From: Montifringilla adamsi
Lineage: Eukaryota > Chordata > Aves > Passeriformes > Passeridae
Reading direction: 5' to 3'
Assembly: GCA_017590115.1 (NCBI GenBank)
Contig: JAGGNK010006559.1
Span: 4,447,642 to 4,511,641, forward strand
DNA length: 64,000 nt
Numbering within the stretch: the stretch's first letter is position 1; each line of letters begins with the position of its first letter. The notes under the pieces are model-generated. The model was given only the letters and a program-made list of their open reading frames with translations, was not told where the DNA came from and searched no databases. This document shows positions 51,702-64,000 of this stretch, one piece after another. Made by a program: the position numbers and the translations under genes.

Positions 51702-53289
51702 ATGTTGCAGCCTCTCCTGCAACATTCTTGCAACACAAACAAATGAAAATGATTAACTGGTTGTTGGGAATTGAGAACTTTGTACTCACCACAGAGAGCA
51801 CTCTCTTAACAAAATTCCCCCAGTGGAGTCTCTGAGTTGCTGAATTCCAGCCTCCTGACAACACAATTTCTCATTCTTTCCTCATGAACTACACCATTTA
51901 CACAAAATATATGCCAAATCCCAGAAAAAAAAATCCCCAATACTTCTTCAAATACTCACTACTTGCAAGCTAAAGTGACCAAGCCCACAAGATCACTTTT
52001 TTATCGACAATCCCATTTCTGGGAGAGGGATATGAACATCACATAAATTAATATGCATAGGCAAGTATGTATATAATTTGATGCATACAATATGTGCATA
52101 CAAACAGATGTGAATTTGTAAGCGGATGTTCATTGTAGCTCCAAATGTAGAGAAGCCTGTGGCCACATCATGTTGCTTCTCCATCTACAGAAATTGAATC
52201 AGAACTTCTAATTGAGAAATTGCGTCCACTGTTTCTATATTCATTTATTGGAGAATAGTGCTTGTAAGCTGGTAGCACTAAACTCACACAGCTGTTCTGG
52301 TAAGGAGCACATTTTTATCTGTGAATGAAATAATAATCAACATACCATGACATTTCCCATGTCTTTTTCCTGAAAAACATTTGAGCTGTTCAAGAACCAA
52401 TGAGCTGAACTGAGAAATTCTAGAAGCTGATCATTGCACTTTGGGCCAGAAAATTTCCAAACATGGAGGACATGTTTTTTGAACATGTCTTGATTGAAGC
52501 CAGCAGAAAGAAATAGCAATTTTTCTCCAGGAAGATAAGTGGAAAAAATCATTCCAAGGAAGTTTAACTTCATTTCACTGCTACACATTTGAAATTTGCA
52601 TTTTCAAAGGATTTACTATTTTCCTGTTTATACTTCTCCACAGTTTCTCTCCACAGGGAAAAGAAAATGAAGCAGAAAGGTGACAGGAGAGAAAACAACC
52701 TCTGAATTTCTTCAAATCTCTCGTTTCTCAACTGAAGTTCCCAGCAGGAAGCTAAGTGAGGAGAATCCAGAAAGAAAAACAGGATAGAGAATCTTCCTCG
52801 AGTCTTAACTGGCTGAAAATCAGCAACTTTTCCTCTGGTTTACTAAAGTAAATGTCACATGTGTAATGTGTAGGATAAAAGCATCTGGGAGCATAACATG
52901 ACTTAACACTGGAATTTAGGTCTCTAAATCCCCTGCCATGCTTGCTGAAAATGGCACTGGCAGTTCCAGAAGCATCAATAACAGTTAATTCATCTGAAAG
53001 TTCAGTGTGTTGCGAGTCACGTTCTAGGCATTCCACAAAAGACTTTCAAGTTATTTCTCCTAGGGAGAAAAACCTTTGCCAAAGTTAGCAATGCAACACT
53101 GTACACCAAAGACAAAGGTAGGATATACATTGACAAAGCAAACAACAAATGCGCTACTCCTCCCTCTTCCACACAGACCAACAAAAGAAAAAGCTTAAAA
53201 ATAAAGGAAATTAACTCATGTTGACTTTTTATTCCAACTACTTGGTTTCTTGCAGAAAAAAATTTGCATACGCAAACTATTATAAACCA

Positions 53290-53735
53290 ATGGCTTGGGT
53301 TGGAAGTACCCTTAAAGATCATCTAGTTCTACCCCCCCACCATAAGCAGGGACAACTTTCACTAAAGCAGATTGCTCGAAGTCCCATCCAGCCTGGCCTT
53401 GAACACTTCCAGGGATGGGGAATCCACAAGTACTCTGGGCAAGCAGTGTCTCAGCACCCTCACAGTAAAGAATTTCCTCTCAACATACAATTTCAGTACT
53501 CCCTGTTTTAGTTTAAAACAGTTCCCCTTTGTCCTATCACTATCTCTCTGAGTAAAACATATCTTTCCCTCTTTTCTGCAAGCCCCCTTTAACTACTGGA
53601 AGGCCACAATAAGGTTTCTGTGGATTCTTTTCCAGGCTGAACAACCCCAACCCTCTCAGTCCTGTCTATACAGGAGAGGTGCTCCAGCCCTCTGAGAATC
53701 TTTGTCGCCATCCCCTGGATGAGGAGGAGACATAA
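53290..53735 (-). mobile_element. CR1 retroposon fragment
   Basis: The plus strand shows the reverse complement of a CR1 3' end: GGCTTGGGTTGGAAG, CTGGCCTTGAACACTTCCAG, CACCCTCACAGTAAAGAATT, CAGGCTGAACAACCCCAACC, AGGAGAGGTGCTCCAGCCC. 5'-truncated, same orientation as the gene. Confidence 0.94.
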
Positions 53736-56700
53736 ATATGTTCAAAATAGAACACATAATCGTTAATAATAAATTTTCATAAATGTATCCCTAGGATGGA
53801 CAGAACCCTCTCATCCAGTTTGTGAGCAGCTGGCCAGCAAGAATAGAGATATTGAACAAGATATTTTTGCCAGCCTTTCAGGATGCAAAGGGAAAAAAGA
53901 TACACTCGAAGAAAAGAAAACGTTCAAAGCAAAATACATTCAGTTTTTAGTTCTCAAAAGTTTTCCATGCTTCAATGGTAAACTGTATTTGGCAATGTCC
54001 CAAGTCAGAACTCCAGATAATATCTACTTAATAAAATATTTAGCCAAAGGTGGGGAGAACTAAGAATTAGGCAATTTCAAAAATATTTTTATGAATAAAA
54101 GCTAAATTAAAAAGACTTTCTTCTTTATGAAGCTACTTCATGTACAGAAATCCTTTTCCTGAAAGCTGCATATCAATGTAAGCTCTTCAACTGTTCTATT
54201 TCTTTATTAACTTCTTTATGTGTGAGCCTTCATAAAACATCCCAGTAGGTGACTGATATAGAGTAATAGTTTGAAATAAAACCTGCAATAATATTTTGCA
54301 TATCTGTCTCTGCCTTTTAATTTAGAACACTATCTTATACTGCTCTGCACATATAAATGAATGCCCCATAATGAAACAGAGTAGATGAGAAGGTATTTTA
54401 ACATACAGTGACGACTGATCACTTTTTTACCCCCATGATGGTAGTACTATAATTTAGCATCTTACTGATATTTATTGTAATACATCATATTGAAATGTAT
54501 TACCATTCCTGAAAATAACCTTTTCTGTTGACCGCTAACCAAGCATTTAGATCAACAAACAAATACGTAACACCTTCTATGCTACAGTTAGATATCTGCA
54601 GCAAATGTCAATGACATTGTATAATATGACATAGTTTTTATCAGGGGCAACCTTCTTTAATGCCATTTGAGCTGGCAATCCTAAACAGCCAGCACTAATC
54701 TAGAAAAACCCAGAGGACTGCTAAATCCCAGTAAGAAGATTGGTGACCTAGTCCCAATTCTGGCATCAAACCAAATTAGGGTTTTTGCCTTCTACATCAG
54801 CAGCAGAGATCACACCAGCACTGGCACCACACAAGCTCTAAGCATCCTGATGGGTGCACCGCACAGTTTGCATCCTTGGGAAAAGAGTGAGCACTCTGTT
54901 CATGACAATGCAACATGCTGGGGGCACTCGATAAAAAATAAACACTCTGGAGCGTGGTTTTGGATGTGGAAGTGTGAGAGCCACGTCTGCACGTGCACAA
55001 TGGCTGCAGAAATACCTGTCAAATGTGATGATTATCAAATGCCTCCCAAGTGCATCAACAGAATGCATACTGCATAAACTGAGGTCTGCTACCAGCTTAC
55101 GAGCACTACCCTCCCATAAACGAATATAAAAACAGTGGACACAATTTCTCAATTAGAAGAAGTTCTGTTCTCAGCACATTTATTAGCTTTACACATTTGC
55201 TATATCATGACATAAAATAATAAACAATATTCCATTTATAAAGGCCTTTCAGCAGAGAAAGTAACCCTCCCCACTCAGCTTTCTTGAGAGCACAGACTCT
55301 TTGGGCTTGGATTTGAGCTAGACATGCAGCTGATCCATTGGCTTAATGCCTCCTGATTGCCTTACCACCTCCTGCAAGACACTCTGCAGTAACTCAGGCA
55401 GGTCTCTTGAGATTCATGCAGCAGCTGAAGCTTTCCAGTGGTGGCTATAAATATTTTCCTTATTCTACCTGTACTTGGATAAACTCAGCAAACACTCATC
55501 TCTCCTCATCTCACGTGCTAACTAACTGTGCACAAGCCTAGTACCAACATAGCAAGGGGAACCAATCACTACCTGAGATATAAATAGTCCTTGGCATATA
55601 TCAACAAAAAAAAACCCATAAACAGTTTGTTTATTTTCAGCCGAAAAAGCTCTACTGTCAACATAGTCCGATTTACAGAGTAATCTTGCCATATGAATTT
55701 AAAAGCCACAGAGCTCTCTCTGACCTACATTGCCAGCCTGGAGTGAAAAAAAAAAATACACTGCAGAGAAAGATGCTCTTGAGGCAGAAGAGGGAGCAGG
55801 ATGATCAGGCTTTTAGATTTGGGGTACCTCAGATGGTATTGCACCATCAATGCTGGGGTTTCCATGAGAACTAACATATCCTGTTCTCAAGCTACATCCA
55901 AGCTTTATCCACTTCAGATCAAAACCATTTCTGCCAGAGTGAGATAAACCAGGAGAGACAGACCTTGCTGCCTATCAACACTTTGCTTTGCAAGCAGATA
56001 TTTCACCACGCAGTCCTGTCCATGATATTCTGTTCATTGTATCAACAGACAAGGATGAGAAAACATAAAAGCAGCCCAGTGCTGCATGGGGCTCAGCTAG
56101 AAAAAAAAAAATCACCCATATGAGGCATTAAGATTTTCTTTGACATGGTAATATATTTAAAGGATGATATTAAACTGAAGATTTACTTAGATTGGGTCTG
56201 GAAATGGCAACTCTAAGTGTAGATGTGGGGACAGCACCTATAAATTGGAGCAACTAGAAACAGAGTTGATGAATTTAGACAGCTCGGGTGGGACTGGAAC
56301 AAGCAGCAGGCACTTCATTGACACAGAAACAGAGCAGGAAACACGACAAAATGCAGGGAGGCTTGGCAGAAGTGTGACTGGGCAGCGACATGACAATCAG
56401 CAACTTCTATGTTGGTTGGGCATGAGGTAGAGGAATGTACACATTGTACGGAAACAGCAGAAGACTTTGAGTGTCCATTTGGAAAAGGGAAAAAGACAAA
56501 GCCTGTCATCCACTCTTTTTGATTTATATTCCAGCAGTCATTAAAAAAATACATGCAGAGGTGCTGGCTGCACAAGGCACTCCTGTAAGAAGCTGGAGGC
56601 TCTCTGCGGCCAAGGCCACCCCAGGCTATAAGCCTGGAGAAGACAAACATGAAGTGACTGATGCAGTCCTACCCTGGTGAGGCCATCAGCAAAAATGGTG

Positions 56701-59700
56701 ACAAGGACAGAACCCCTGGAGCCAACAGACATCTCTCAGTCTGGAGTGAAAGGCAGGTGGAAGATCATCCTCTCCTGGGCTCTTGCAAACAGATCAACCA
56801 GCAATGAACCTTGCAGTACCTCAGTCTGAGGGTGCATGATCAAACCTAGTTTTTAAAAACTTTGCCAGATGGAGAACAAGCTCCTGTTGCCTGGCTTATG
56901 TCCAACTGGTTCCCCAAAGGGAGGGAACCAGAGGCACTATTTCAGTAGTAAGTTTTCAGCGAACTATTTATTCCCAAAATATATGCAGTTTCAGTGCAGT
57001 TGAAAGTATTTGTCAACGTAGGTGGACTGCTCACAATAGTTTTCAATGTTATGAAAAATGGCTGGCACCTCCAAGGTATCAAAATGAATACTTTTTGCCT
57101 GATAAATTCAACATTTCAGTGCACAAATAATTTTCAGAAACTATTAACAAAAGGCAGTAGTTAAGAGGATTAGATGTAGAAAATGTAGATCTGGAGAAAA
57201 TGTGTACAATTTTTTTTTTCTTTTAAGCTTCTGGCATTTGATTGTGACCATGGCACTCTGCTGTGCCAAAATGTGTAATTTAAGGCCCCAACTGCTGTCC
57301 ATTTGGTACATCTAGAGGAGTGACTTAGTTTTAATTCTTGGCTCCTCATTCAGTCTCTAAAATACTTGCATAAGAACTGGAGAAAATATCTGTCTAATTG
57401 TTTAGGTGTCTCCCTACCAAGAGACCTTCCCCCTGAATACCACACAGCCACAAGAAGCTGAGGGGGACCTGAGCCTGCCCTGGCAAGGCATAAATGCTCC
57501 AGATCCACTCCCTCAGCCTTGTGGCATTTCCAAAAGGCTTAGCTCATCCTGACTTGTTTTGATTTAGATTTCTTTAGCTTCAGTGAAATAGGAATAACAA
57601 TCACAATCACTAAAAGGGAGCCCAAACATTTTTATTTTTGTTTTAATTACCAAACTGAAGAAAAAAACCCTTTCTCTTCTCAGTCTCACAGTTGATCATT
57701 ATGAGATCATTATGACATTGGTGCTGATTTCCAGATCATTGTGCTTCTTCAACTGACAACTATTTTAACTCATAAAAAGAGGCCTACGGTATTTGGAAAA
57801 AGCAAGTCAGAAGAACTGTTTATTAACTTTATTCAGCTGAAACATATTCAGGCAATATTCAGACTCCTACTGACATGTGTCAGGTAACATAGATCTTAAG
57901 TGAATCCCCTGGCTAATCCAAGTCAGCCCTAATTAGAGGGTCTGGGGACGGAAAACATGCTGTGTAACAGCAATGATGCCTCTCAACCCAGTCACTTTTA
58001 CTGAAACATATCCTGGGGAAGAAACAAAACCCAAAACAAAGGTCTTCATATTAAATTAAGTGAAGTGTAAGCAATGAGTAGGTCAAAAGGAAAAGACTTA
58101 TTAAAAAAAGTCCTCTTGCATTCAGTAATCAGTTTCACATGTGAAGCCATTTGCAAGGGACTGCGTGGAATTCATTAAACAATTAAGATGTGCAGGGGTA
58201 ACCGAAACTGTATCCTTCAGAATGCAGAGTGCATCTTATTACAAGGTTTCCTTCCTGACCTTCAAACCTACCTCAAAATCGAGGAGAAATTTGATGTTGT
58301 TAAACTCCCTGTGCAAAAGCAGCTTGCAGGTCCACACGTGGAAACTCCCAGGGAAGGGTTAGCTGGGACAGAATAGGAAAGGGGAACCACAGGGCCATGC
58401 ATTCCCCCTCTATCATCCAGAAATACAGGAGGATTTTTCCTCCAGAGGGAGTCTTGCAGGTCAGGAAAAACAACACAGGCAGCCACTGCTCTCTTTCATT
58501 GCTGGCAGAGGTGGCAGTGCAGAAATAATTCTGCTTGTTCTCAACACTTCTAGCCTGTCCTAAGACAACCTTCAATTACTTATTTTTTAAGGAAGCATCA
58601 TGTATTTGCATTTTTTGACAGGAAAATGAGAAAGTAATGCAAAAAGCTTTAACTACTCGAGAATCCATTTATTTCATGTCCATTTTGTCTTCAAAAAGGA
58701 TTATCAGCCCATACTTGTGTAGGGCAGAAAGGGACCAGTCCACTCCAGTCTGCTTTGGTCCATGTTACAAGTCCTGGTTTCAAATGTATGAAAAGAAAAC
58801 TTCTTGCTATTTAAACTCAAGCATGCTACTCTGATGTCACCTGAGGATGTGGGGAAATCCATTAAGAAAGTGGGGTCTCCACCAGGGAAGAAGTCACCAG
58901 AAGTTCATTACAAAGGTGTAACAGTGGCTACAGCATGGGACACCAAACCACTGCCCAAGTTGCAGTGGCAGCATGACTGAGAAAACTGGAGTTAGAAGTA
59001 CCCATATATAGTGTATTTTTACTAGCCCCTTCCTACCTCAGCTGACCCCCACTCACACAGATGCGGGGTTAACAGTAATACTTTCTGAGATGTTGTTTCT
59101 CCATGTGCTGTGCAGCTTATCTGGATCCTACGTCAATTTGCTGTTTGATGTAGGGCTGCAGAGATGCCACAGACAGGCTGCCATGGAAACATTTGTTTTC
59201 ATTCACTGGTGGCCTGCATGATAAGAAAGTCTGAGTGGTACAGGAATGACGAAAGAGTATAAATTACCAATGGCCTCAGACAGCTGAGCCTTTCAAAATG
59301 AAATCTAATTATTTTACCATTTATTTAGACAGATTATGTTACAGCTTTCTGCCCTCACATTGTGAGTGACAGCATGTATATATTTAGAGCAGCAACAAAG
59401 ACAAATTCCAACTTGTTTTAGGAAGACACTTTAAATTAGGCTATGTGTAATGGAGAGCATGACAGCTTGTTCCACTTGCATCTTTTAATTAAAATGCAGC
59501 GGTCTAGATAACAGAAAATTGAGATGGGGAAGATATGGACAAGAAGGGAAATAAATCCTGGAAGAAACATAATTGTACTACAGCATTTGAAAACTCGTAC
59601 TTAAAGCTGAAGAAACCCAGAAAGAAGTTATTTTTGCTTGTTTTCTTGAATCTTAGGAAAAACTTGAACTAGTGTGTTCATTGCCTTTTTTAGGTTATGT

Positions 59701-61315
59701 GAAATTAATTTGCAGTCTTCGATCTTGCTTTCTCCTTAGCTCTTCAAACCAACGAATGCAAAGCATAGGTCTAGCTTGCTTAAAAGTGACAATTTGAAGT
59801 GCAGTTTTAGCCACAGCTCTGGCCTTGGACACTTTGACAATCAACATTTCTGAGCATGATGCTGGTTGGGAGAGCATCATGAACAACCCAAGGAGAACCA
59901 CTGCCAGCAGGGGTGAACATCTAGGTGGAAACCACCACAATTTGTTCCTCTGAACGGACTGCATCGACTCCTGTGATCCAACACCCCTCAGAAATCTCCA
60001 GGCCCTTCATGACATGGGAGAAACACACAGCTGCCCTGAGGCTGTTTGTCTTGGCAGACTGGGGACAATGTCAATGTACAAATACCTCTTTTCCAAAAGC
60101 CAACAGCTTTCCCTGGGGAGCGAAAGCACCATCAGGTGGCCATCCCACCTCAGAAGGAAACCCTGCTCTGAAACAAGGCTGCCACTACCATCTGCAGGCT
60201 TCTGGACAAGAGCAGCACTGGGGGTACAGATGGTAACACTGGTGGTGTATGGTTTTGGAGGAGGATGAATGAACAGGTTGGGTTACCTCCTTAGCCTGGT
60301 TTTGGCTTGTAATGTGTTACTGCATGAAAGACTTTCTGGGTCAGGACAGATAGAGCACACAGGCAGTAACACTGCAGGGCCTCAAGGGAAAGCTTTTACC
60401 TGGCATTTGCTTAAGATCCTTTCACTGAATGGAGACTACATTAGATGACCCCCTGTTAACCTCAGCTTTGAAGTTAGCTCCACTACACTTTCCCTCATAC
60501 ATCTCATACAACATGAAAAAAACCCCAGTGTCACAAATGTAAAGCACTGAATGTGAAAGAGATTGAAAGATATAGCAGCAGACAGTGAAAATGCTCAGCA
60601 TTAAATATGGAATAAGAAAGAGGGGCTTCTGAAACAAAGGACAGCAAGGGCATAATGGATTAACCAAACTTGCCTCAGAAGTGTCTCAATCTGTGAGTAC
60701 GTGCCACGTCGGCTGCCAGGTCATTAGCAGGATGAACACATAATTGATAAGCTGCAGGTTGTGCTCTACTGGAGAGCAATAAGCTCCTTTAAATTACATT
60801 AATATTTAACATACATAAAAAGCATTTGTCATTTGCAAAGCACTTTATAGAGTAACTGATGGATTCTATAATGATCCCCAACTCCCAGACTAGGGAATGC
60901 AATTCTGGAGAGATAAATACCTGGCCTGCATCCAAATCAAGATTCACTGACAGAGCTATTATTCTAGCTCAAAATTAGGTTTCTAAGTTTCTGGCCCTTT
61001 CAGATTACATTGCTTTTTAGCCTTCAGTAGGTAGAAGCATGATACACATGGAGCAGAAAGAAAGGAGCTCACAACACAGGATGATACTTCTGACTCACAT
61101 CTAAAATTGTCATATCCCTACCTTGGGTCACTGTCTACTCTGAAAGATGCAGTTATGTGGGTTGAACAAAAGGAATGGAAGTATTAAATATCTGACTGCC
61201 ATGTTGTCTGTCCCTCTCCCTTTTCTTTTAAGAATTAGTCTTGGGGAATTTACTGACCTCCATAATTTGTTGGGTGCCTTAGTATACTTTATATTTTATA
61301 TGTATATAAGAAAGA

Positions 61316-61460
61316 ACTGAGATTAGCTCACTTGCTTACAGCACGGTGATAATGACACCAAGGGGGTAGGTTCAATCCCTGGTTTGGCCATTCACTTAGG
61401 AGCTGGACTTAATGTTCCTTTTGGGTCCCTTCCAAGTCATAACATTCTGTGATTCTGTAA
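61316..61460 (+). mobile_element. SINE with tRNA-Ile-like head and CR1-like tail
   Basis: The head carries an A box (TAGCTCACTTGC, 61324-61335) and a B box (GGTTCAATCCC, 61369-61379). Its middle, CACGGTGATAATGACACCAAGG, split as CACGGTGATAAT and GACACCAAGG, matches the anticodon arm of tRNA-Ile with AAT. The tail, TGGGTCCCTTCCAAG and ATTCTGTGATTCTGT, is a CR1-type 3' end. This structure matches tRNA-Ile/CR1 SINEs described from passerine birds (TguSINE1 type). Diverged, so not recent. Confidence 0.82.
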
Positions 61461-61493
61461 AACTTCATGGCTTAGTGTGTTGCTGACAGAGAA

Positions 61494-61495
<2 letters not shown>

Positions 61496-61529
<34 letters not shown>

Positions 61530-61540
61530 ATGGATGGATG
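61496..61540 (+). repeat. (AT)n followed by (GGAT)n microsatellite
   Basis: About 16 AT units, then three GGAT units, about 35 bp after the SINE end. Confidence 0.95.
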
Positions 61541-63409
61541 CTTGTGCACATATACATTTTCCCCCCATTTAAATTGATACAGTGAGTTCACTTGAAGGTG
61601 ATCCTTAAAATATTATAGCATTTTTCTGAAATATGATAGATTGTTTCTCATGCTGCAGCATTGAGTTTCTGTGTAACTGACACAGAACTTTATTACCCAA
61701 AACTTCTGTAGAACTTCAGCCTCCTACACAATTTCCTGAGATGTCTCCTGAGACAGACCCTCAGTTTCCCTGCCCTAATAACTCCCTCTGTGAATTCTTT
61801 TTTACTCCTCTGGAGAAAAAGCACAGCAAAAGTCACATCATTTGGCTGGACTCAGCATCCTTTTGCTGTAGCTAAGCTTTATACATGCAGGAAGTGGACT
61901 TCCTTTGGATCTACCAAGAATTCCCATGGGCTAGTTGGCTGTGCCACAGAAGCACCTGCAGCTGTATCATCAATACATACAACATACTGATAATATTACC
62001 TAGGAAGGATGCAAAGTCTTAATCACACTGTTTAAGGCATGTAAGGTGTATCACCACTCCAGCTGCACTTGTTAAATCTGAAATACTGGTTCCTCCTAAC
62101 TAACTTTGTTTCAATGTACCCCATAGTCTACTCATCATCATAGCCTTACAGCTTCCTCATTTAAAAAGTCATGCTTTTAGGAGCTCTCTTCTCATCAACA
62201 CTGCATTCTGCCTGGGAAGCCTGATCATCTTAGAAGCAGATAAAATGATTACTGCTGACAGTCAATACAACTTGAAAATATTTCAGCAGTGTAAATAGAA
62301 AAAAATCATACAAAACTTATATTGGACATTATTCAAGAGCTATTCAGAACTTGCAAAGCAGAGGGAGAAATTTGACAAGCAATAAAACAGGATGGCTTCC
62401 ATATGCCAGTATTTTTACGCTTCAAGAGAACTCAAGTTTAGTGAAAGAGTGAAACTTCCTATAAAAAGTATTTATTATTCACAGCATTTCTTTGCATAAG
62501 TAGAAATGTAACATAACAAATCTCCCTTTCTGCTCCATCTTAGATTCCGATAAACCTCAGCCTGCTAGACAAGATTTCCATAGAAGTCTTATTTGGTAAG
62601 ATTTGCTTGATTGTATTCCAAAAAGTGACTCACATTTTACAAGCAAGTGGCAAAAGCTGAAATGAGTTGACTCTTTCCATCAAAGCCAGTATGAGTCACT
62701 CCTCCAGCTTAATGGCTCCCACACTATCCCTGAATGACAAAACTGAGACTGCAGGTCAAGAAATGACCATTTAATAGTCACAAGGGATGTGTCCACATAG
62801 CTAGTCCTAGGCTGAAGGAAACAACATGGGACTTGGCCAGTGAAATGAAAAGATACTCAGCCACATGGACAGCTAATTTGTCGTAAGAGTAGTAAAATAC
62901 CAGCTTCTGTTTGCAGCTCACTCCTAGCATGACAACATTTGACCCAAACTGTAATGCCAGGATTAACTAAAAACCAATAATGCTTTTTCTCACCTGCTGC
63001 TCTCCAAAGCACCTAAAATGAGAGCAGCTGAAGGACAAGTGGGCTGTGTGCAACGTGATTGTAAAGATGCTAAAGATTTGGCTCCCAGTCAGGTACTCCT
63101 TTTCTCCATCCTTTCTCCTTCTCCATGCTCCTGTGGATTTCCCTTTCAAGCCTGCAGACTGTTTAATCTCTTCCTTTATACTCTCCTGCTCTCCCTAGAT
63201 GGCTTTTCTTCTCCATGGAACTCTGCAGTAACCCAAAGGATGGCTGGCTTAGCCAGGTCCTCCAAGACTCATCCTTCCTCTGCAGCCACTGCTTGGTCAG
63301 GCTCAACCTTGTCTTGTGGGCATGACCTTGTGACCTAAAACAGGACAGGCTGGTCCACTGCCCAAAAATCACCTTGATGACAATGACTGAATGGAGAAAG
63401 GGTCCACCC

Positions 63410-63490
63410 TGAGATGCTGAATTTTCTCACACTTACATTGAGATGCTGAATTTTCTCACACTTACATTGAGATGCTAAATGTGCTCACTT
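63410..63490 (+). repeat. 29-bp minisatellite, about 2.7 copies
   Basis: Units begin TGAGATGCTGAATTTTCTCA and are 29 bp long. The first two copies are almost identical, and the third decays after TGAGATGCTAAATG. Confidence 0.9.
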
Positions 63491-64000
63491 TTTGCTTTTC
63501 TGGGGCCTTCTGGAGTTGAAGGCATCCGCTTAGCATGGGTCTGCCCACAGGCACAGACTGGCTTTTAAGTGACAGTGAAGATCATCCCTCCCAAAAGTAG
63601 GTTCCTCTCAGAGTCCCAGAAGGGAAGGCAAGCTTCCGTACAGAAAAATCACAGCATCTTTTTGCCAGTAACATTCAGACACAGTTATGATTCACAGACA
63701 TCATGGAAAAGCACACAAAACTCTCCATTCTCATTGCGATTCGTTCTTGACATTTTCCCCACTTGCCCAGGGTGTCTCTCATGCCCGCAGTAATCTCACA
63801 ATAGTCAGAATTTCTGTATGGACAATGACTCAATGGAAGACTCAACTCAGTAAAGTACCAAGGAAAAGAAAAGCCCAGTGAGATCAAAATCCTTATTTGT
63901 TCATCGGCTTTGTTGCCTGTACTTTGTTTTCTGCATTCTTCTGTGGCTTGTGCCAACAGAAAATTAATCCACAGTCTCTGGCTGTTTCAGGGAATGCTCA

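Larger units (their letters stand above)
45057..64000 (-). other. EPB41L3: Large EPB41L3 intron (5' end outside the window)
   Basis: At least 18.9 kb upstream of the first visible exon. I looked for the expected F1 exon (CKV-LLDG-EYTCDVE) and the N-terminal exons and did not find them. Contents are CR1 fragments at 49034-49650 and 53290-53735, a tRNA/CR1 SINE at 61316-61460, simple repeats at 61496-61540 and 63410-63490, and a GC-richer stretch at 50220-50560. The other open frames have no family match. Confidence 0.6.

Noticed and set aside
51244..51756. 170-codon plus-strand open frame
   Set aside because: Composition is Phe/Cys/Trp-rich as in random AT-rich translation, with no domain and no conserved motif.
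51780..51850. Possible exon ending at a GTG|gtgagt donor on the minus strand near 51788
   Set aside because: The donor is good, but the upstream frame has no similarity to 4.1 N-terminal or F1 sequence and no convincing acceptor.
61316..61390. A functional tRNA-Ile gene
   Set aside because: The Pol III boxes are good, but the acceptor stem does not close and the sequence continues straight into a CR1-type tail, so it is a SINE head.
63410..63490. A CRISPR-like array of 29-bp repeats
   Set aside because: The repeats are directly adjacent with no spacers, and the setting is a bird intron.

Overview
The window is vertebrate nuclear DNA, almost certainly from a bird and probably a songbird. The evidence is its AT-rich, gene-sparse layout, several 5'-truncated CR1 retroposons with the usual avian 3' end, a solo retroviral LTR, and a SINE with a tRNA-Ile-like head and a CR1-like tail, a type reported from passerines. 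Nothing bacterial is present, and none of the long open frames is a stand-alone gene.

One gene fills most of the window, on the minus strand: EPB41L3 (protein 4.1B, DAL-1), a membrane-skeleton adaptor of the band 4.1 family. I reconstructed 23 coding exons and one 3' UTR exon by matching translations to the 4.1 family and checking each splice site and codon phase. Read from right to left they encode the distal F1 lobe of the FERM domain (44952-45056), F2 (37556-42710), F3 (31725-34021), the F3 end plus the FERM-adjacent region (30194-30369), the U2 region with a large hydrophobic exon (23833-24399), the spectrin-actin-binding region (16992-17927), a variable U3 region with a ~300-residue block absent from the canonical human protein as I recall it (11736-13799), more U3 (10178-11210), and the conserved C-terminal domain ending at the TGA at 6961-6963. 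The phases join to 1310 codons plus stop. From 27881 leftwards every exon junction is phase 0, so exons can be skipped or included freely. A further intron lies only 6 nt after the stop, and the main 3' UTR exon runs from 5721 to about 4650.

Region by region: 1-3058 is intergenic sequence downstream of the gene; 3059-3842 is a solo LTR; about 4013-4100 is a small old repeat with imperfect inverted ends; 4650-45056 is the gene; 45057-64000 is intron upstream of the first visible exon, with two CR1 fragments in the minus orientation, the tRNA/CR1 SINE, an AT microsatellite and a 29-bp minisatellite. The exons for the start of the FERM domain, the N-terminus and the promoters were not found and should lie beyond position 64000.

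The most interesting points are the three-exon U3 cassette, the long hydrophobic segment in a supposedly peripheral protein, a well-formed but frame-breaking candidate poison exon at 15220-15335, the tRNA/CR1 SINE, and several perfect palindromes inside introns.
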